Assembly (NCBI RefSeq): GCF_015706575.1
Contig: NW_024037074.1
Location: forward strand, 21,317,334-21,381,333
From: Patiria miniata
Taxonomy: Eukaryota > Echinodermata > Asteroidea > Valvatida > Asterinidae
Length of the DNA stretch: 64,000 nucleotides
Reading direction: 5' to 3'
Shown here piece after piece: positions 25,701-36,109 of the stretch (position 1 is its first letter; each line of letters opens with the position of its first letter). The notes beneath the pieces are model-generated. The model was not told where the DNA came from, made no database searches, and was given only the letters and a program-made list of their open reading frames with translations. The translations under genes and the position numbers were made by a program.

Positions 25701-28411
25701 AGTTTGTTCTGTTTTTATGTTATGATGTCACACCAACCTTGCTTGATTTTAGATTGTAATCCATTAAATTCAAAATTTCACACGCTGTAATTTGGAATTA
25801 ATTATGAAAAAGACCAAATTTACATACGGTAACTAAACAATCCCTTCAGCATGTTGGTGGTTATTCAGAATTGTGTATTAAGAGGAGCGCCTGTCCATTC
25901 AAGGTGAAGAAATTGAAGACCGCAAAGCTACCCTCACCCCAAGCCCATTACATTCCTAATAAGTGACAATCAAGACTATGGACAAAATGAAAAGAGGGAC
26001 ACTTTTTGGAACTGGCCATAACTCATTAATTATTTTTCCAATTTGAAATATTTTTGTTGTTGGAAAAGCTAATGATCAATACTTGTCAAATATGTATCAA
26101 TTTTTGCAATAGGTTTTTAAAAAGCTGTGAAAACAGGGTGCTTTGAGTTTTTTTTATTACACCCTGTACAATATAATGGATATAAAGAACAAGTGATGAG
26201 ATTGCCTTTTGTGTTGTCCAGACCCTGACTGCAATGAAGCCAGCCATGCGTGAAGTCTTACACTGCTGCCACAAACAACAGCAGCAGCAAGCAATCCTTG
26301 GCAGCCCAAGACATGACATCATGTCATCCATCATGGCTGCTTCAGTTGCCGAGGTAACGCATCACATGCAAGGAGGTGGGCTGGACCGTTGCCGAGATGT
26401 GACTGAATTACCCACAGTATCTGCCTTCTTGTTGGGTCTGATAGCACGTACACAGTCCAGGCTGGGGTAAATCAATCTCTCAATCTCTATCCATATATCG
26501 TCGTGTCCGTGCAACAAGGTCCTATCTCCTACAATGACATTTACACAAAACGCGAGTTTTAGGATGTCTAAAGGTCGTATCTTGCTTAAAATAACCCGGA
26601 TGTACACACAAAGTCAATGGATGTCAAGATACGACCTTGTTGCGCGGAGTGTATTCGCGTAAGATACGACTTTGTTGCAGGATTGAGTTACAACTTTGTT
26701 GCACTGACTCAATGATACATGGGGCTTCTGGAATGTCTGTTTTGTGACTTTTGTCTCGGGCCTTTTACGGATTGAATTTACATACTAATTTAATGTTCTT
26801 CTTTTTATGAATATTTTATTTACTCCTTCCTTCACCATTCAGGTTTAATATTTCCTGAACATTTTCATGTTGTATTTACCTTGATTCAGATCCTTTGTGA
26901 GTGAGATGGAACGGTTCACATCATCAGATGCCGTAGGAAGCATTGAGGATCTGACAGCAGTTTTGCATGTACTGTATGCAATCAGCCACGGTAATTGCAT
27001 CTTCTGTGTCTAAGTCTTCTCTCATAATATAAAAGATGTCAGTCAGTCAGAAAGCTTCTCAATCAAGGTTTTGGTGTTTTGTGAATCTGAATAGCTTTCC
27101 AATGATGTAGAACACTTGGGCATTAAAAAATTTTGTTCAAAAGTATTAACATGATACTTATCATTATTATTAACCCTCCTACTGTTTGAAAAGTCACAGA
27201 CAGTCAAAAATTCCATCCACTTCCCCTGCCAAGCACTTTGACTTAACAAGTTCAGTCAACAGACAAAAGCAGGCAACTGTTAAGCACAACTGTCTTATCA
27301 ATCTCCTACTGTCAAAGCATAGCTGTATCAAGTTACATAAACAGTCCCAGCCAGTCAATCCTGCTTTATGTAAGCTGGGAGCGTTTAACTCTTGAAAACA
27401 GTCACTTGTTTGATTTTGACTGAAAGGACAACTTGGCACAGAATGTATGTTTGCATAGGAGGGTTAATCATTTCTGGTAATGAAACCAAGGATTCCTCAA
27501 AAGCGCCTTAGGCACTGTAGCTCGCAAGCCCAAAGAAACCTGTAGAGAGGAGACAACGAGACGAAATTACAGTTTTAGAGGTGGGAGGAAAAACCCAGAA
27601 TGATGTTCTAGGAAAAACCTACGGAATCAGGCAGAGACTGAAAACTCAATCCACATGTTGGCCCAGGCGGGATTCGAACCCGGGTCACAACGGTGGAAAG
27701 TGAGGAAAGAACTGCTACACCAACCTGAGTCCCTTTGGTCATTGCAAAGGGAGACATGATAGACATCAATCAAAAATGGGGAAAATGGAGAAAAAACACC
27801 AGAAACAACTATTTTTTTAACTGGTAGACAGAGCTGATTCAGTCACTGTTATGTATCCAATGTGAAGTCATACATGAACAACCACTGTAAAACCTGTGAT
27901 CATAATTGTCCAACAGCAGCGGATGTTTTATGTAAATCCGATGCATGGCTGAAGTGGTGCACTTTCACATGAAATAGGTTTTAGAAGTCAAATTTGTCGA
28001 CTTAAGAATCTTGCTATTGTGAAAAATAGCAAGCTAAGGACAAATCAGCAGTTTTAACAAAATTGCGAGTATCAGAACAATAAAACTCAACACACAAGAT
28101 AAATATAAGGATAACATATATGTATGATTAAATACTACAAATGTGTTCATGTTAAACAGCTTTCATAATGCTATAATTTATGTTTCACAATATGTATTGT
28201 GCTGTATATTAGTGGTAAAATGGTATCATTGCATCCCAACCAATGTATTTGTTGACTTTGTGTAGGATCCAAGAAGGCTGCAGGAATCCAGACATGTTTA
28301 TCAGCTGTTGGTAACAAGCTAGAGGAACTACAAAGACTGAGGAAAGACAACACAGAACATGATGTGGCCGATCCAAACACCGATAAGTTAGTTGAAAACA
28401 AAAACACCTAA
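5074..28411 (+). CDS. NCAPG2: Condensin-2 complex subunit G2 (25 coding exons)
   Basis: HEAT-repeat subunit of condensin II, which compacts chromosomes in prophase. Coding exons: 5074-5163, 5518-5679, 6217-6337, 8297-8366, 8795-9017, 9529-9623, 10150-10219, 11387-11479, 12398-12490, 13511-13636, 14285-14464, 15499-15651, 16528-16750, 17442-17680, 18667-18744, 21468-21538, 21971-22136, 22949-23110, 23450-23599, 24075-24284, 24525-24624, 25409-25605, 26222-26466, 26890-26990, 28266-28411. Every junction is GT-AG and all phases agree, giving 1187 codons against about 1143 in human. Best matches to human NCAPG2: EIYF.AW (exon 7), ADVR..VFK (exon 11), LSHPLL and EKVRVAFVD (exon 12), MEHLL and RFYQYAH-like FYQYAH (exon 13). 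An acidic, variable insert (about residues 588-615) lies in exon 14. The start ATG follows a putative acceptor at 5064. Identity is sure; the extreme N and C termini are less certain. Confidence 0.95.
6830..7860. repeat. Diverged tandem repeat, ~335-bp period, in NCAPG2 intron 3
   Basis: CCCCGGAAGTAAAAGTCAAG (near 7273) recurs as CCCTGGAAGTAAAGGTCAAG (near 7611). CTGTAATTTGATATGTGATG (near 7431) recurs as CTTGTAATTTGATACCTGTTG (near 7763). These give a period of about 332-338 bp. Each unit has a GATGTCATGATGACATCA-like palindrome. The same words (CACTTCC..., GGTCAAGTGATTTT, GATGACGTCA) occur in the tandem unit at 62.85-64.0 kb, so the two arrays are related. Confidence 0.6.
9155..9315. mobile_element. 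TA-flanked MITE (Tc1/mariner-like), 161 bp
   Basis: The ends TCCGGTTCGTTAGTG and CACTAACGAACCGGA are inverted repeats continuing toward a shared TGACGTCAT-like part. TA dinucleotides flank both ends (9153-9154 and 9316-9317). TA flanks suggest Tc1/mariner mobilisation, by inference only. Lies in NCAPG2 intron 5. Confidence 0.65.
10685..11050. mobile_element. Long-arm foldback element in NCAPG2 intron 7
   Basis: The left arm (about 10685-10808) and right arm (about 10925-11050) are imperfect inverted copies over more than 100 bp. The paired words include ACATCTGGTACCCTGA/TCAGTGTACCAGATGT, AATGCTTGGCA/TGCCAAGCATT and GATTCGGGGCAAGC/GCTTGCCCCGAATC. The centre is about 110 bp. No coding sequence is present. 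Exact ends and any target duplication are unclear. Confidence 0.7.
13511..16750 (+). CDS. NCAPG2: NCAPG2 exons 10-13: conserved HEAT core
   Basis: Exons 13511-13636, 14285-14464, 15499-15651 and 16528-16750 encode about residues 340-566, the part closest to the vertebrate protein. The helices carry typical HEAT features: VRANAAALL, VVRVTGVHGICRI, ADVRAAVFK and KVRVAFVDLLLKIK, each with an arginine or aspartate where the turn between helices is expected. The block probably belongs to the HEAT solenoid that contacts the kleisin NCAPH2 and DNA; that role is taken from the family, not seen here. Confidence 0.9.
13706..13733 (+). repeat. Poly-T run of 28
   Basis: An uninterrupted T homopolymer lies just downstream of the exon 10 donor. 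On the minus strand it could be the A-tail of a retroposed sequence, but no SINE or LINE body is recognisable beside it. Confidence 0.9.
15745..15915 (+). mobile_element. Degenerate tRNA-derived SINE
   Basis: CCTAGTGGTCAGAGG resembles a Pol III A box in a tRNA-like head. The following body (GTCCTTTGGCAATCCACTTCAC, then GGTATCCCATCGAGGGG) resembles the conserved SINE body with the CAAGGCACTTT motif, seen better at 53640. The B box is decayed. Lies in NCAPG2 intron 12. Confidence 0.4.
19001..19998. mobile_element. hAT-like foldback element with TACTCG-repeat arms
   Basis: The ends CAGTGTTGTAG and CTACAACACTG are perfect 11-bp inverted repeats. TTTACGAT (18993-19000) and TTTAGGAT (19999-20006) match at 7 of 8 bases, a plausible 8-bp target duplication. 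CAGTG-type tips plus 8 bp are hallmarks of hAT elements. About 190 bp inside each end is built from degenerate TACTCG/GTACTCGTACTCG repeats. The unrelated centre (about 19200-19800) holds a smaller inverted pair around CCGTTTTCCAAACCCTGG. Non-autonomous; lies in NCAPG2 intron 15. Confidence 0.75.
20476..20987. mobile_element. TTAA-flanked MITE, copy 1 (512 bp)
   Basis: Bounded by TTAA at 20472-20475 and 20988-20991. The ends AGGGAAGATACAACATTTGC and GCAAATGTTGTACATTCACT are inverted. The sequence aligns along its whole length with 34913-35440. The centre carries an imperfect palindrome around CCAACGCTG...CAGCGTTGG. TTAA targeting is the rule for piggyBac and Kolobok elements, so the class is inferred. 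Confidence 0.8.
21721..21863 (-). mobile_element. 143-bp CAGGCATGCAACT MITE, copy 1 (reverse)
   Basis: The tips CAGGCATGCAACT and AGTTGCATGCCTG are inverted. TAGAAA flanks the element exactly at 21715-21720 and 21864-21869. Its length and interior match the copies at 50324, 53807 and 59162, in opposite orientation. Lies in NCAPG2 intron 16. Confidence 0.85.
22123..22164 (+). other. NCAPG2: Tandemly duplicated 5' splice site at NCAPG2 exon 17
   Basis: The 21-bp unit CAAAATCTAAGAAGGTAACTT occurs twice back to back, at 22123-22143 and 22144-22164, so the donor AAG|GTAACT exists twice. The first gives an exon ending at 22136, the second at 22157. Using the second adds exactly seven codons in frame (VTSKSKK). 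Reading past both meets a stop at once. Which donor is used is unknown. Confidence 0.8.
23627..23797. mobile_element. Foldback (hairpin) repeat just after NCAPG2 exon 19
   Basis: Arms of about 70 bp (23627-23697 and 23722-23797) are imperfect inverted copies: AGAATCAACGTTAGTAACCAT pairs with ATGGTTACTACTGTTGATTCT and AAATGATGG with CCATCATT. The loop is about 25 bp. It starts 27 nt after the exon 19 donor, so the pre-mRNA could form a large hairpin there. Confidence 0.65.
24690..24885. mobile_element. SINE-related fragment lacking the tRNA head
   Basis: Contains GTTCTTTTACGTGCATTGC, ACACACGGGACC, TTTACGTCCCATCTGAAGGA and TGGTTAAGTGCCTTGCTAAA. I recall this chain of words from dispersed repeats of marine deuterostomes, which normally end in a tRNA-like sequence with a B box. 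Here the similarity stops after GGGCACAAGTGTAG. Family assignment is from memory. Confidence 0.45.
26498..26702. repeat. Short inverted/tandem repeat with AAGATACGACCTTGTTGC words
   Basis: AAGGTCGTATCTTG (26571 area) pairs with CAAGATACGACCTT (about 26626-26639). The word AAGATACGAC(C/T)TTGTTGC then recurs twice more, increasingly changed. GCAACAAGGTC near 26511 is the inverted partner of GACCTTGTTGC. A small decayed element in NCAPG2 intron 23. Confidence 0.4.
27174..27463. mobile_element. piggyBac-like MITE, TTAA-flanked (290 bp)
   Basis: TTAA at 27170-27173 and 27464-27467 flanks the tips CCCTCCTA and TAGGAGGG. TTAA targets with CCC-beginning inverted tips are the piggyBac pattern. The interior is non-coding. 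Located in NCAPG2 intron 24. Confidence 0.75.
27505..27745 (-). mobile_element. tRNA-derived SINE (minus orientation)
   Basis: On the minus strand, TGGTGTAGCAG (A-box-like) is followed about 50 nt later by GGTTCGAATCCCGCC, a near-perfect Pol III B box, in tRNA-like spacing. A body follows with TTTTTCCTAGAAC and TTTTTCCTCCCACC. The tRNA head is not a clean cloverleaf and runs straight into the body, so I call a SINE rather than a tRNA gene. Inserted in NCAPG2 intron 24. Confidence 0.65.
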
Positions 28412-28487
28412 TTTCTAAGCCTGTAAAGACTTGTTTGTACTCTCCACAAACTGTTAATGCAAACAAGATGTTGGTGCGAGACAATTC

Positions 28488-28493
28488 ATTAAA
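28488..28493 (+). other. NCAPG2: Candidate NCAPG2 polyadenylation signal ATTAAA
   Basis: ATTAAA lies 77 nt after the TAA stop. It is the commonest variant of the AATAAA hexamer and is followed by T/G-containing sequence. Actual cleavage was not observed. Confidence 0.4.
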
Positions 28494-28731
28494 GTTGAGC
28501 GTATTTTAAACCTAGTGAATTTCACTGTCAAATTCACTGTGCCCTTTACTTTGCGTTTACATTTGTGTGAAGTATGAACAGGTCTTAAGATGATCCATAT
28601 CCCTGATTGTCATCACTATCATCACAGTCACCCTCCTCACCACAACTTGCATTGTTATATTATGTCTTTTCATACTGTTTCATTGGTCTAGAACAGCCAT
28701 GTGTCAGTCCATAAAATTAACCGCTAACTTG

Positions 28732-28821
28732 ATATACACTGAGTTGCATTTAAATTACCTCATATACACTGTGTTGCATATAGTTTGCCTCATATACACT
28801 ATGCTGCATACATATTACCTC
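28732..28821 (+). repeat. Three tandem 30-bp units (ATATACACT...TTGC...CCTC)
   Basis: Three consecutive 30-bp units share ATATACACT(G/A), a (T/C)TGCAT core and (A/G)CCTC. Because 30 is a multiple of three, the frame at 28699-28887 reads as a 10-residue repeat (LIYT.LH). It is followed at once by a GC-rich stretch (about 28825-28890). I see no reason to call it coding. Confidence 0.7.
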
Positions 28822-29545
28822 AGCGTTGCGAGCACATACTGCACGCGTAGGGCCTTCCCGCGCCGGGCACGCCCGTGCGTCCCGTGATTGAGAACTGCAA
28901 TCGCTCCGTCTTATTTCCGGCACGAAAGATCACCGTTATCAAAAGTGATTTAATTTATTTCTGGCAAAGTAAGTGACAAACCTCGCCCCCTGTTGTATGC
29001 GCCCCTTGGGTGTTAAATAACGCCATATCCCACATCACAGCAGTCAACAATTGTCAATTATCACCATCATTATTACTAGTGCTTTAATCACCATTTCCAT
29101 CATTGTCATGATATCCATTACATGTACAGCCATGTGATTGGAAAAGGCGATTTCTAAATGTAACCGATGAAATATTTGAAGCATATTTCAACCATATATT
29201 TTTTATAATCTCCTTTACTTTTCCTATCTCTTTTGAAAGTTTTATTAATGTTTTGTAACCCATTAGTCGGTACGTGGAAATGCTTTTTCACAAGTTTTGG
29301 ATTGTTTTCATGTTTTCAAAGTATTGAAATTATTATTATCTTCATTGTTTTATGTACATTTTATATTGTGAGAAAATCTGTCCTTTAGCCCTGGGTGGGT
29401 CAGCCACACATTCCAGGTTTCTGGAAAAGTAATTACCTCCAGGCAGGAGGCCTGACTACACGTACCTCATTATTATTCATTAGACTCTAGCTTTTCTAGT
29501 TACTTTGTTTCATCACCCCCTTCTCTGTTTATTCATAATCCCTAT

Positions 29546-30549
29546 AGGCCTTTTCACACTATCTCCGTTTCGAACCGTGTTGAAACCTACCCGGATCCAA
29601 CCCGGTTCAGCCCGAGTATTTTTCGACACGGATCGGAGAGACGCGACGTTCACACTGTCCTTTACGGGAACGGCCGCTACGTGAACCGTGTAACGTTCAA
29701 TCCGGCTACGGCCCACGTGTATTCACACTACAAATTCTCGACACGGATCGCATTCGGCACAGGGCGCTGCGATGATTTTCTCAATCCCATAATGCATTGC
29801 GACGCACACGGCTGCTGCGCGCACGAGGCTTCTGCGCGCACGAGGCTTACGGACAGGCCGGTGTTCAGCGTGAATTTACTACTCTGTGAAATACGGACTC
29901 ATTGGTAGTATTGCGCATGCCTATTATGAGAAGGACCTGTCACGTGAAAGGGTTTGGCCAATAATAAGAGAGTAAAGCCTAAAGGAATCCGATTTGGGAG
30001 TCCGATTTGTGTACGACACCAGCGCAGCTGTGTGCAATATTTCCAAAATGGCTCCGGTCATTTCGTTAGACGATTCGTTCTATTTAACATTAGAAATGTA
30101 CTTTTTTGGGGTACATTTTGCAGACCTAATACAAGCCCAGACTCGGTAAAGGATGCTCCATACACCGATACATTATTGGATGATAATTAGGGAGCAATTG
30201 TTTCGTGATCGGTGTTGTGACGGCGATAGTGGTGGAGGGAAATATTATGCACGGCGTGTCAGATTTTCGGTAAAATGTCGGCCTCAACTCAACACGGATC
30301 GGCCGTGAGTGACTCAACCCCGGGCGGTTCACACTGTCATTTTCGACACGGTTCAGGCCGAAAAATGCAATTTCGATCCGGGTTGAGATTTTCAACCCTG
30401 GTCCCTCCCAGGGTTGATTTCGATCCGGCTAGAGCACGCTACCCGGGTCGGAACCGGGTTGAAATGTTAGAAGTGGGAAAAGGGTTGAAAAAAATCTCGG
30501 GGTTGGAACCGGTTCCAACCCGGAGATTTTGGACAGTGTGAAAAGGCCT
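29546..30549. mobile_element. 1-kb TIR element, Harbinger-like, 3-bp target duplication
   Basis: The tips AGGCCTTTTCACACT and AGTGTGAAAAGGCCT are inverted. TAT flanks both ends (29543-29545 and 30550-30552), consistent with a 3-bp duplication as in PIF/Harbinger. The interior is GC-rich with many variants of CGACACGGATC, AACCCGG and its complement, in both orientations, so each half folds on itself. No transposase frame is visible. Confidence 0.75.
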
Positions 30550-30552
30550 TAT

Positions 30553-33500
30553 GTGGTCTGCCCAGGAATGTGAGGCACTGGCCAACATCCTGTGGTTCAG
30601 ATAAGCTTGGTTCAGTCCTGTGTTAGCCACCAACGAGAGCACACACATGTTGTAAAGTCGTTTAATTTAAAGAAAGTTTTACAGCGCTGGCTGCGCTTTG
30701 CTGCCATGCGGCCAATGAGGAATAAAAACAGTATATTTTCCATCTAAACTTGAAGATCCTGTGTTCCCCTGGTCACATAAAGGTTACATAACACTTTATT
30801 TTGAATGAAACTACATGCACACAGACATGTTCATGTTAGCGAGCGAAATCTTTGAAAATTAATTTCTCCCATTTGGAAGACCGTATCTGCATGCAACTTT
30901 CAGGGTTATTTCCCTGTAATGATCCAAGTATGTGCTAAAAATCATTGTGATATGTTCATTACTTTTCGTTGATATTGGAAAACTAGGCCTGGCTACGTGC
31001 ATTTTTGAAAGTTGTAACACTGGCGTTTGCAAGCTTCACGAATATTACCAAGGTTCTTATCCATTATGGTGTGCAGTAAAAATTTGGAGAAAAGACTGCT
31101 TCACGATTTGTTACTTGATAAATATCACCCTTTTTGCCGGCTTCCATTGGTCGATACCGAGACCAACGCCAAGTCACGCCGAGTGACGCTAATGAATATG
31201 CTAATATACCCCCTCATTGCTGAACAATGTAGTGGGTTGGGTGACAAAAAATCCTCGTCGAAATTTTCCTTGGAGTGTTTGCAACAACAGATTAAGCTTT
31301 AAGCTGAAATTCTGAATATACTAAGATGATATAAGTGTTCAACTACTCTTGAAATAACAACTTGGAGAAATTCCTAGAAATTGATATAAATACATAGATT
31401 TGGGGAAGTTTGCGAACAATTTCTTCCAGACTTGAAGGTCAGCTTTATCAGTAACCAGTGTTGACGTTTTGGCATTGATGACGGCGATTTTTCCACAAAC
31501 ATGAAGTTTACAATTTCTTTTTAGGTTATAATTTAACATTTTAATCATACTGAGCATATTTTCTGAGAAACACAACATTAAAAAAGGCCATGTTTTTTGG
31601 GGTGCATGAATTTCACTGCTCTGTCATAGCGTCTAAGTACCTAATCGGATTAGCTTTGCCTATCAACGGCAGACGCTTCGCCTTAGCAACCATATGGCTG
31701 TGTATGTCATTGCCATCTGACAGAATTGTCATGATCTTGGTGTCATAAATTGTTTATCAAATGACAAACCTTCCACTTCAGAATCTCTCATCCTCCATCT
31801 GAAAGGTTGTCTTAAAAAAGCTCATTTAAAAATATTTTTGACTCATCAGCTTTTCCTCATAACCAAGGATTCATTTATTCTTCCTCATAACTGTCTTGTG
31901 GTTCTCCTAACATTAAACTCAATATGAAGGTCATTTTATTACCAACATCAATCCGCCTTGTGCAGGAAATCCTACCACTCAGGAGTATATGCAAATGCAG
32001 AAATCTATTTATTATTTTTCTCATAAATACTGTGTGGATTAATCATGACATATTTAGCATAGCTATATCTAATATTTCATTATTCTTGTATCTTTCAGTT
32101 TTCTGTTTCAACAAGCGACTCAGATGACCCAAGATGTTCAGATAGCCATCGGGGGCCCAGCCTAGACAAATATCTCATCACTTGCATTTAAGCAAGTGTA
32201 GGTAGGCATTAACAAAATAAACATAATGCATGAAATCCAAACCATTCCATTTTTAGATTTTTTTGAAACAAGAAACCTTTTAATCTCTGGTTGTCATATG
32301 GCATTCCAGTTGGCAAGACACTGTTTTTTTTACAATGTAATATGAATAATGCTCAAGTTAGAAATATGGTTCTGGGTGCACATTTATTAGAGCAGCATTT
32401 AATCCTCATATACCAACACAGTTGAACAAAATATGCTGTAAATCAACTATATTGATTTTAAACAAGTACTTAAAAATTGGGCTATACCTTTTCCATAAGC
32501 TTGGTCCTCCGACTGGTGATAGGGTGCATCCCAGTGTCACATAATTGTACACAGATTTTACAATGTTTCTTACCATAAGAATCATTTATGGTATAATAGC
32601 TTTTGATTAACTTGCTGTATTAACATTTAAAACTTAAATTTCCTTTGTAAATTTCAAATATTTTCAAACATTACGTTTGCATGACTGTCTCAAATAGATA
32701 CTTTTGACAAGCCTGGTACTGAAGAAATATAGCAGATGGATTGAGAAATCAGGCTCTTGTAGTGAAAATGTACCTTTCTTTTTGGATCTGGTGGGGCTGA
32801 TCTTATTTGAGGAACTGGCCTGATTTAGAGGAGAATAAGTTTTGTAAATAGCTGCTCTTTGGATTAAGTAATTAATGATTGGAGTGGTCGTAAGAGTGGA
32901 ATATCGCCACACATTTATTGGATAACCTCAATCAGCAGTCAGTATTGAATAGGAAAATGGACAAAATTCATAGTTGACATATCCTGGCAAGTTGAGTACT
33001 TCAAAGCTCATTGATTTTTATGGAAGTGTCACACTTAACTCAATTTCATTTGTTAAATGAAATTTAACACCTTTTATATGTAAACCCAAGAACTGGATCA
33101 CTCTTTCAGATTGCTCATCTTAAACTGTCAGTTTACAAGGTCTAATTGTGTATTTTTTGTTTAAAATTCAAGCACCATATTGAAAAAAAGTAACAAAGTT
33201 GCATATGAGTTTCTATGCATTGGGATAAGATGTTTTGATATTTTGTATTGGTGATCAGCATTCCATGTAGTCTTTGCCCAAGACGTCAGTGCTTCAGAGC
33301 GATAGTTGCATATTTGTGTAGCACCCTTGCATAATTGTTTTTTACTTTCTTGCACTTACGTCTTGGTCATTTCGTAGCAAGGGGGCTGGGCCATTTTATG
33401 TCAATAAAACTGTCTGTATAAATTCGAACAAACCTGTTTATAGCTCCATGCTTACATTACATTATCATTCTATGCAGTGTGAACAGTTTAATAATTTAAA

Positions 33501-34912
33501 TTAAATGTAATTTTTGAGAAGCAAATTTAATTTGACCGAACCAAGACTTCAAGTTGAGACCCTTGGAGTTTTGAGACTTATGATACAACCCAATATTTGA
33601 TGCACCCTCAAATTTGACACAAGTGTATATATTAGAACAGCCAATGCCAACTGTGATTTTGATATCTTATTGGTTGCTATTCATCTAGCTTGGCTGTACT
33701 GCCTAGCTTGTAGTTTGAGTGGCCTATTTCTCCAGCACATTCATGCAGAACACAGTTAGCGCTGGCCAGTTTCAGATTCTTAACCCACCATCTGCCTTGG
33801 TTTTGAGGCGGTGTTCAAACCATGGTTAAGTTGGATGTCATTCATCATGGAACAGCAAGATCATTGAGAACACTTCACTATCCGAACTTGAAATGCGCAC
33901 ACATCGATGCACAGGCAAATACTTTCTCAGCTTCTTGGATTTCATGGGTTTAAAGATTGGACACAAGAGCAGGCTTGGTCGTAGAACATTAAATTGGGAG
34001 GGGCACTGCAGTAAGTTTTGAAAGGTCATCAATTTTTCCCAAAAATAGTTTGTTATATTTGAAATGTGTACGCTACTCTTTACTTACAATGGTCACTGGA
34101 TTGTGTACTGCGCTAAGAAGATATCAGTGTGATGCAAACGATTCCATTGCCAATCTTGCACCCAAGCGATGGCTACCAGGGTGCAGGGTGTGAGCATACA
34201 AGGTACAAGCCAAATTAGTTGATTACAAGTACACCCAATCCTCCAAAACAGAAAAATCCCCAACTTTGTTTATTTAGCACCACCCAAAAAAATGGAGGGT
34301 AGGACATCTCTTTGTAGTTTATTGTGGTGTAAATATGCTCAATGGCATGGTCCAGTGGCCTTTAGCACCACACCTGTACAAAGTAAAGCTTGTACCCTTT
34401 ACAAAGGAGCAAAGAGCTGTGGGCGTGATTATTTACACAGACCCAGATAACTAGGGTGGACTGCTCATACATTGTATATGGATAGGTGGTGACGTCAGAA
34501 CCAAAGCATGAAATCAGTTCTGAAAAGTGTTTTGTTTGAAATCAACAATTTCGATGCAGCTGCATGTCTGTATGGGAAAGGGAACTTGTGTATGCTCTGG
34601 CATGGGTGAAGTTTGGGAAATTTTCTTTCAAATAAGTATAGGCCTATTTCAAGGAAAATTTCCCAAACTAATAGCCCAACTTCCCCAAAGTATATAACTA
34701 ATAAAAACATTATTAAATATATAAAAAGAAAAATGTACAAGTTGCCTGGGTAACAATGCCAAAATTCTGAAGACTGGATTTGATGATTGGATTAATCTTG
34801 TTGATGGCGCCCTCTATTGCCGCAGTGACTTCAATGCACTTTTTAGGGATTGGGGCCAGCTTTATATAGGGAATAAAATCCAACTCCAGCTTGGATCAAG
34901 ACTTTTATTTAA
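30553..34912. other. Intergenic DNA without recognised gene
   Basis: AT-rich non-coding sequence. No conserved protein, tRNA or clear repeat was recognised. The short open frames (for example 30932-31186 and 31924-32127) have no domain and no plausible exon partner. Confidence 0.55.
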
Positions 34913-35440
34913 AGGGAATATACAACATTTGCAAACATCGAAAAATAAAACTACCAAGTTTTTGCGAAATACCTTAATAGGATGTTGGTAAATGACAGTC
35001 TAAAGCATCCTGTAAAATTATGGCACCTGGTATACTGTCATTTTCAAGAAAAGTGGTATTTTTGTATCAATTTCCAACGCTGATCGGCCGATCAGCGTTG
35101 GAAATTGATACAAAACAACAACTGGCTTTTTTTCAAATACTGGCCCCAATTGACCATTGCACTTGTTTACAATCGATTACAAACCCATGAACGGGTACGA
35201 GCCAGCTAGACTGGTTCCCTGACCTTACAATTCCCCAATGTATGTTAACTGCTCTGTTTCTTCTTATATGGAGTCAGGGAACCAGACTACAGAAAAATGA
35301 TCGTTTTTCTTGGTTTTTATAGCATTTTCGAACCCAAAACCTCCAAAAAGTCAGTGTAACTATATTTGCTTTATATTTCCAACCCCCCAATTCCATCCAT
35401 ATCTGAAAATTACAGCAAAAGCAAATGATGTATATTCCCT
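34913..35440. mobile_element. TTAA-flanked MITE, copy 2 (528 bp) with 56-bp perfect palindrome
   Basis: TTAA at 34909-34912 and 35441-35444 bounds the tips AGGGAATATACAACATTTGC and GCAAATGATGTATATTCCCT. Collinear with copy 1 at 20476-20987. At 35060-35115 the centre is a perfect 56-bp palindrome around GATCGGCCGATC, whereas copy 1 has a shorter, imperfect version. No coding capacity. Confidence 0.82.
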
Positions 35441-36109
35441 TTAAAGTTGCCAATGTGAAGGTACAGTACACTAAAACAGCAATTTCCCAAGTTCATTTTA
35501 CTTATAACGAAGTTTAAATGTCATGCTTTGTGCTCTGAAAAACATACAAATGTTAATGATATCTACTTTAGATAAAGTATTGAGCCTGGGCTTTTAACGT
35601 GGTAACGTCATCCCTACTTCAAAACCCTCTAGCATAGGCAACTATCAACATGATTAGAAAATTAATACGATTATGACGCACATTTCCAGTATAATTACAC
35701 AAATTGTAATAAAGTGTAGTCATACATTGGGCCATAAAACCAATAACGGATGGAAATACAGGATTTTGCTTTTACTAAATTTAGGAAGCTGGAATTCTTG
35801 TAAAGTGTATGTTTATATAAAAAAAAATATGTAGCTACATGTACTACTAAGATTGACAGCGGACCTCTTGAATTATGATCAGTCTTATTTATTGAGCGAT
35901 ATCACGCCCACGATCCAAACAAATCCGGCGCCAATGTGGGTGGAAAGAAGGTCAAGAGTGATTTTTTTTTAATCTCAAACTGAAGTGTTTATTTCCGGTA
36001 AATAAAACAGTTTTTGGGTGTACAGAGCAAAGAGCAGTGCTCATATATAGTTGTTTGCTTAGGCCAAGTAACAAAAATCACCAGTTTCCTTTTAATTTTT
36101 TTTTTTTAT

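Noticed and set aside
27661..27735. Functional tRNA gene on the minus strand
   Set aside because: A and B boxes are present but the acceptor stem does not pair well and the sequence continues into a SINE body.
28171..28484. Minus-strand frames opposite the last NCAPG2 exon
   Set aside because: They are antisense shadows of exon 28266-28411; the plus-strand reading matches NCAPG2 and has a proper acceptor.
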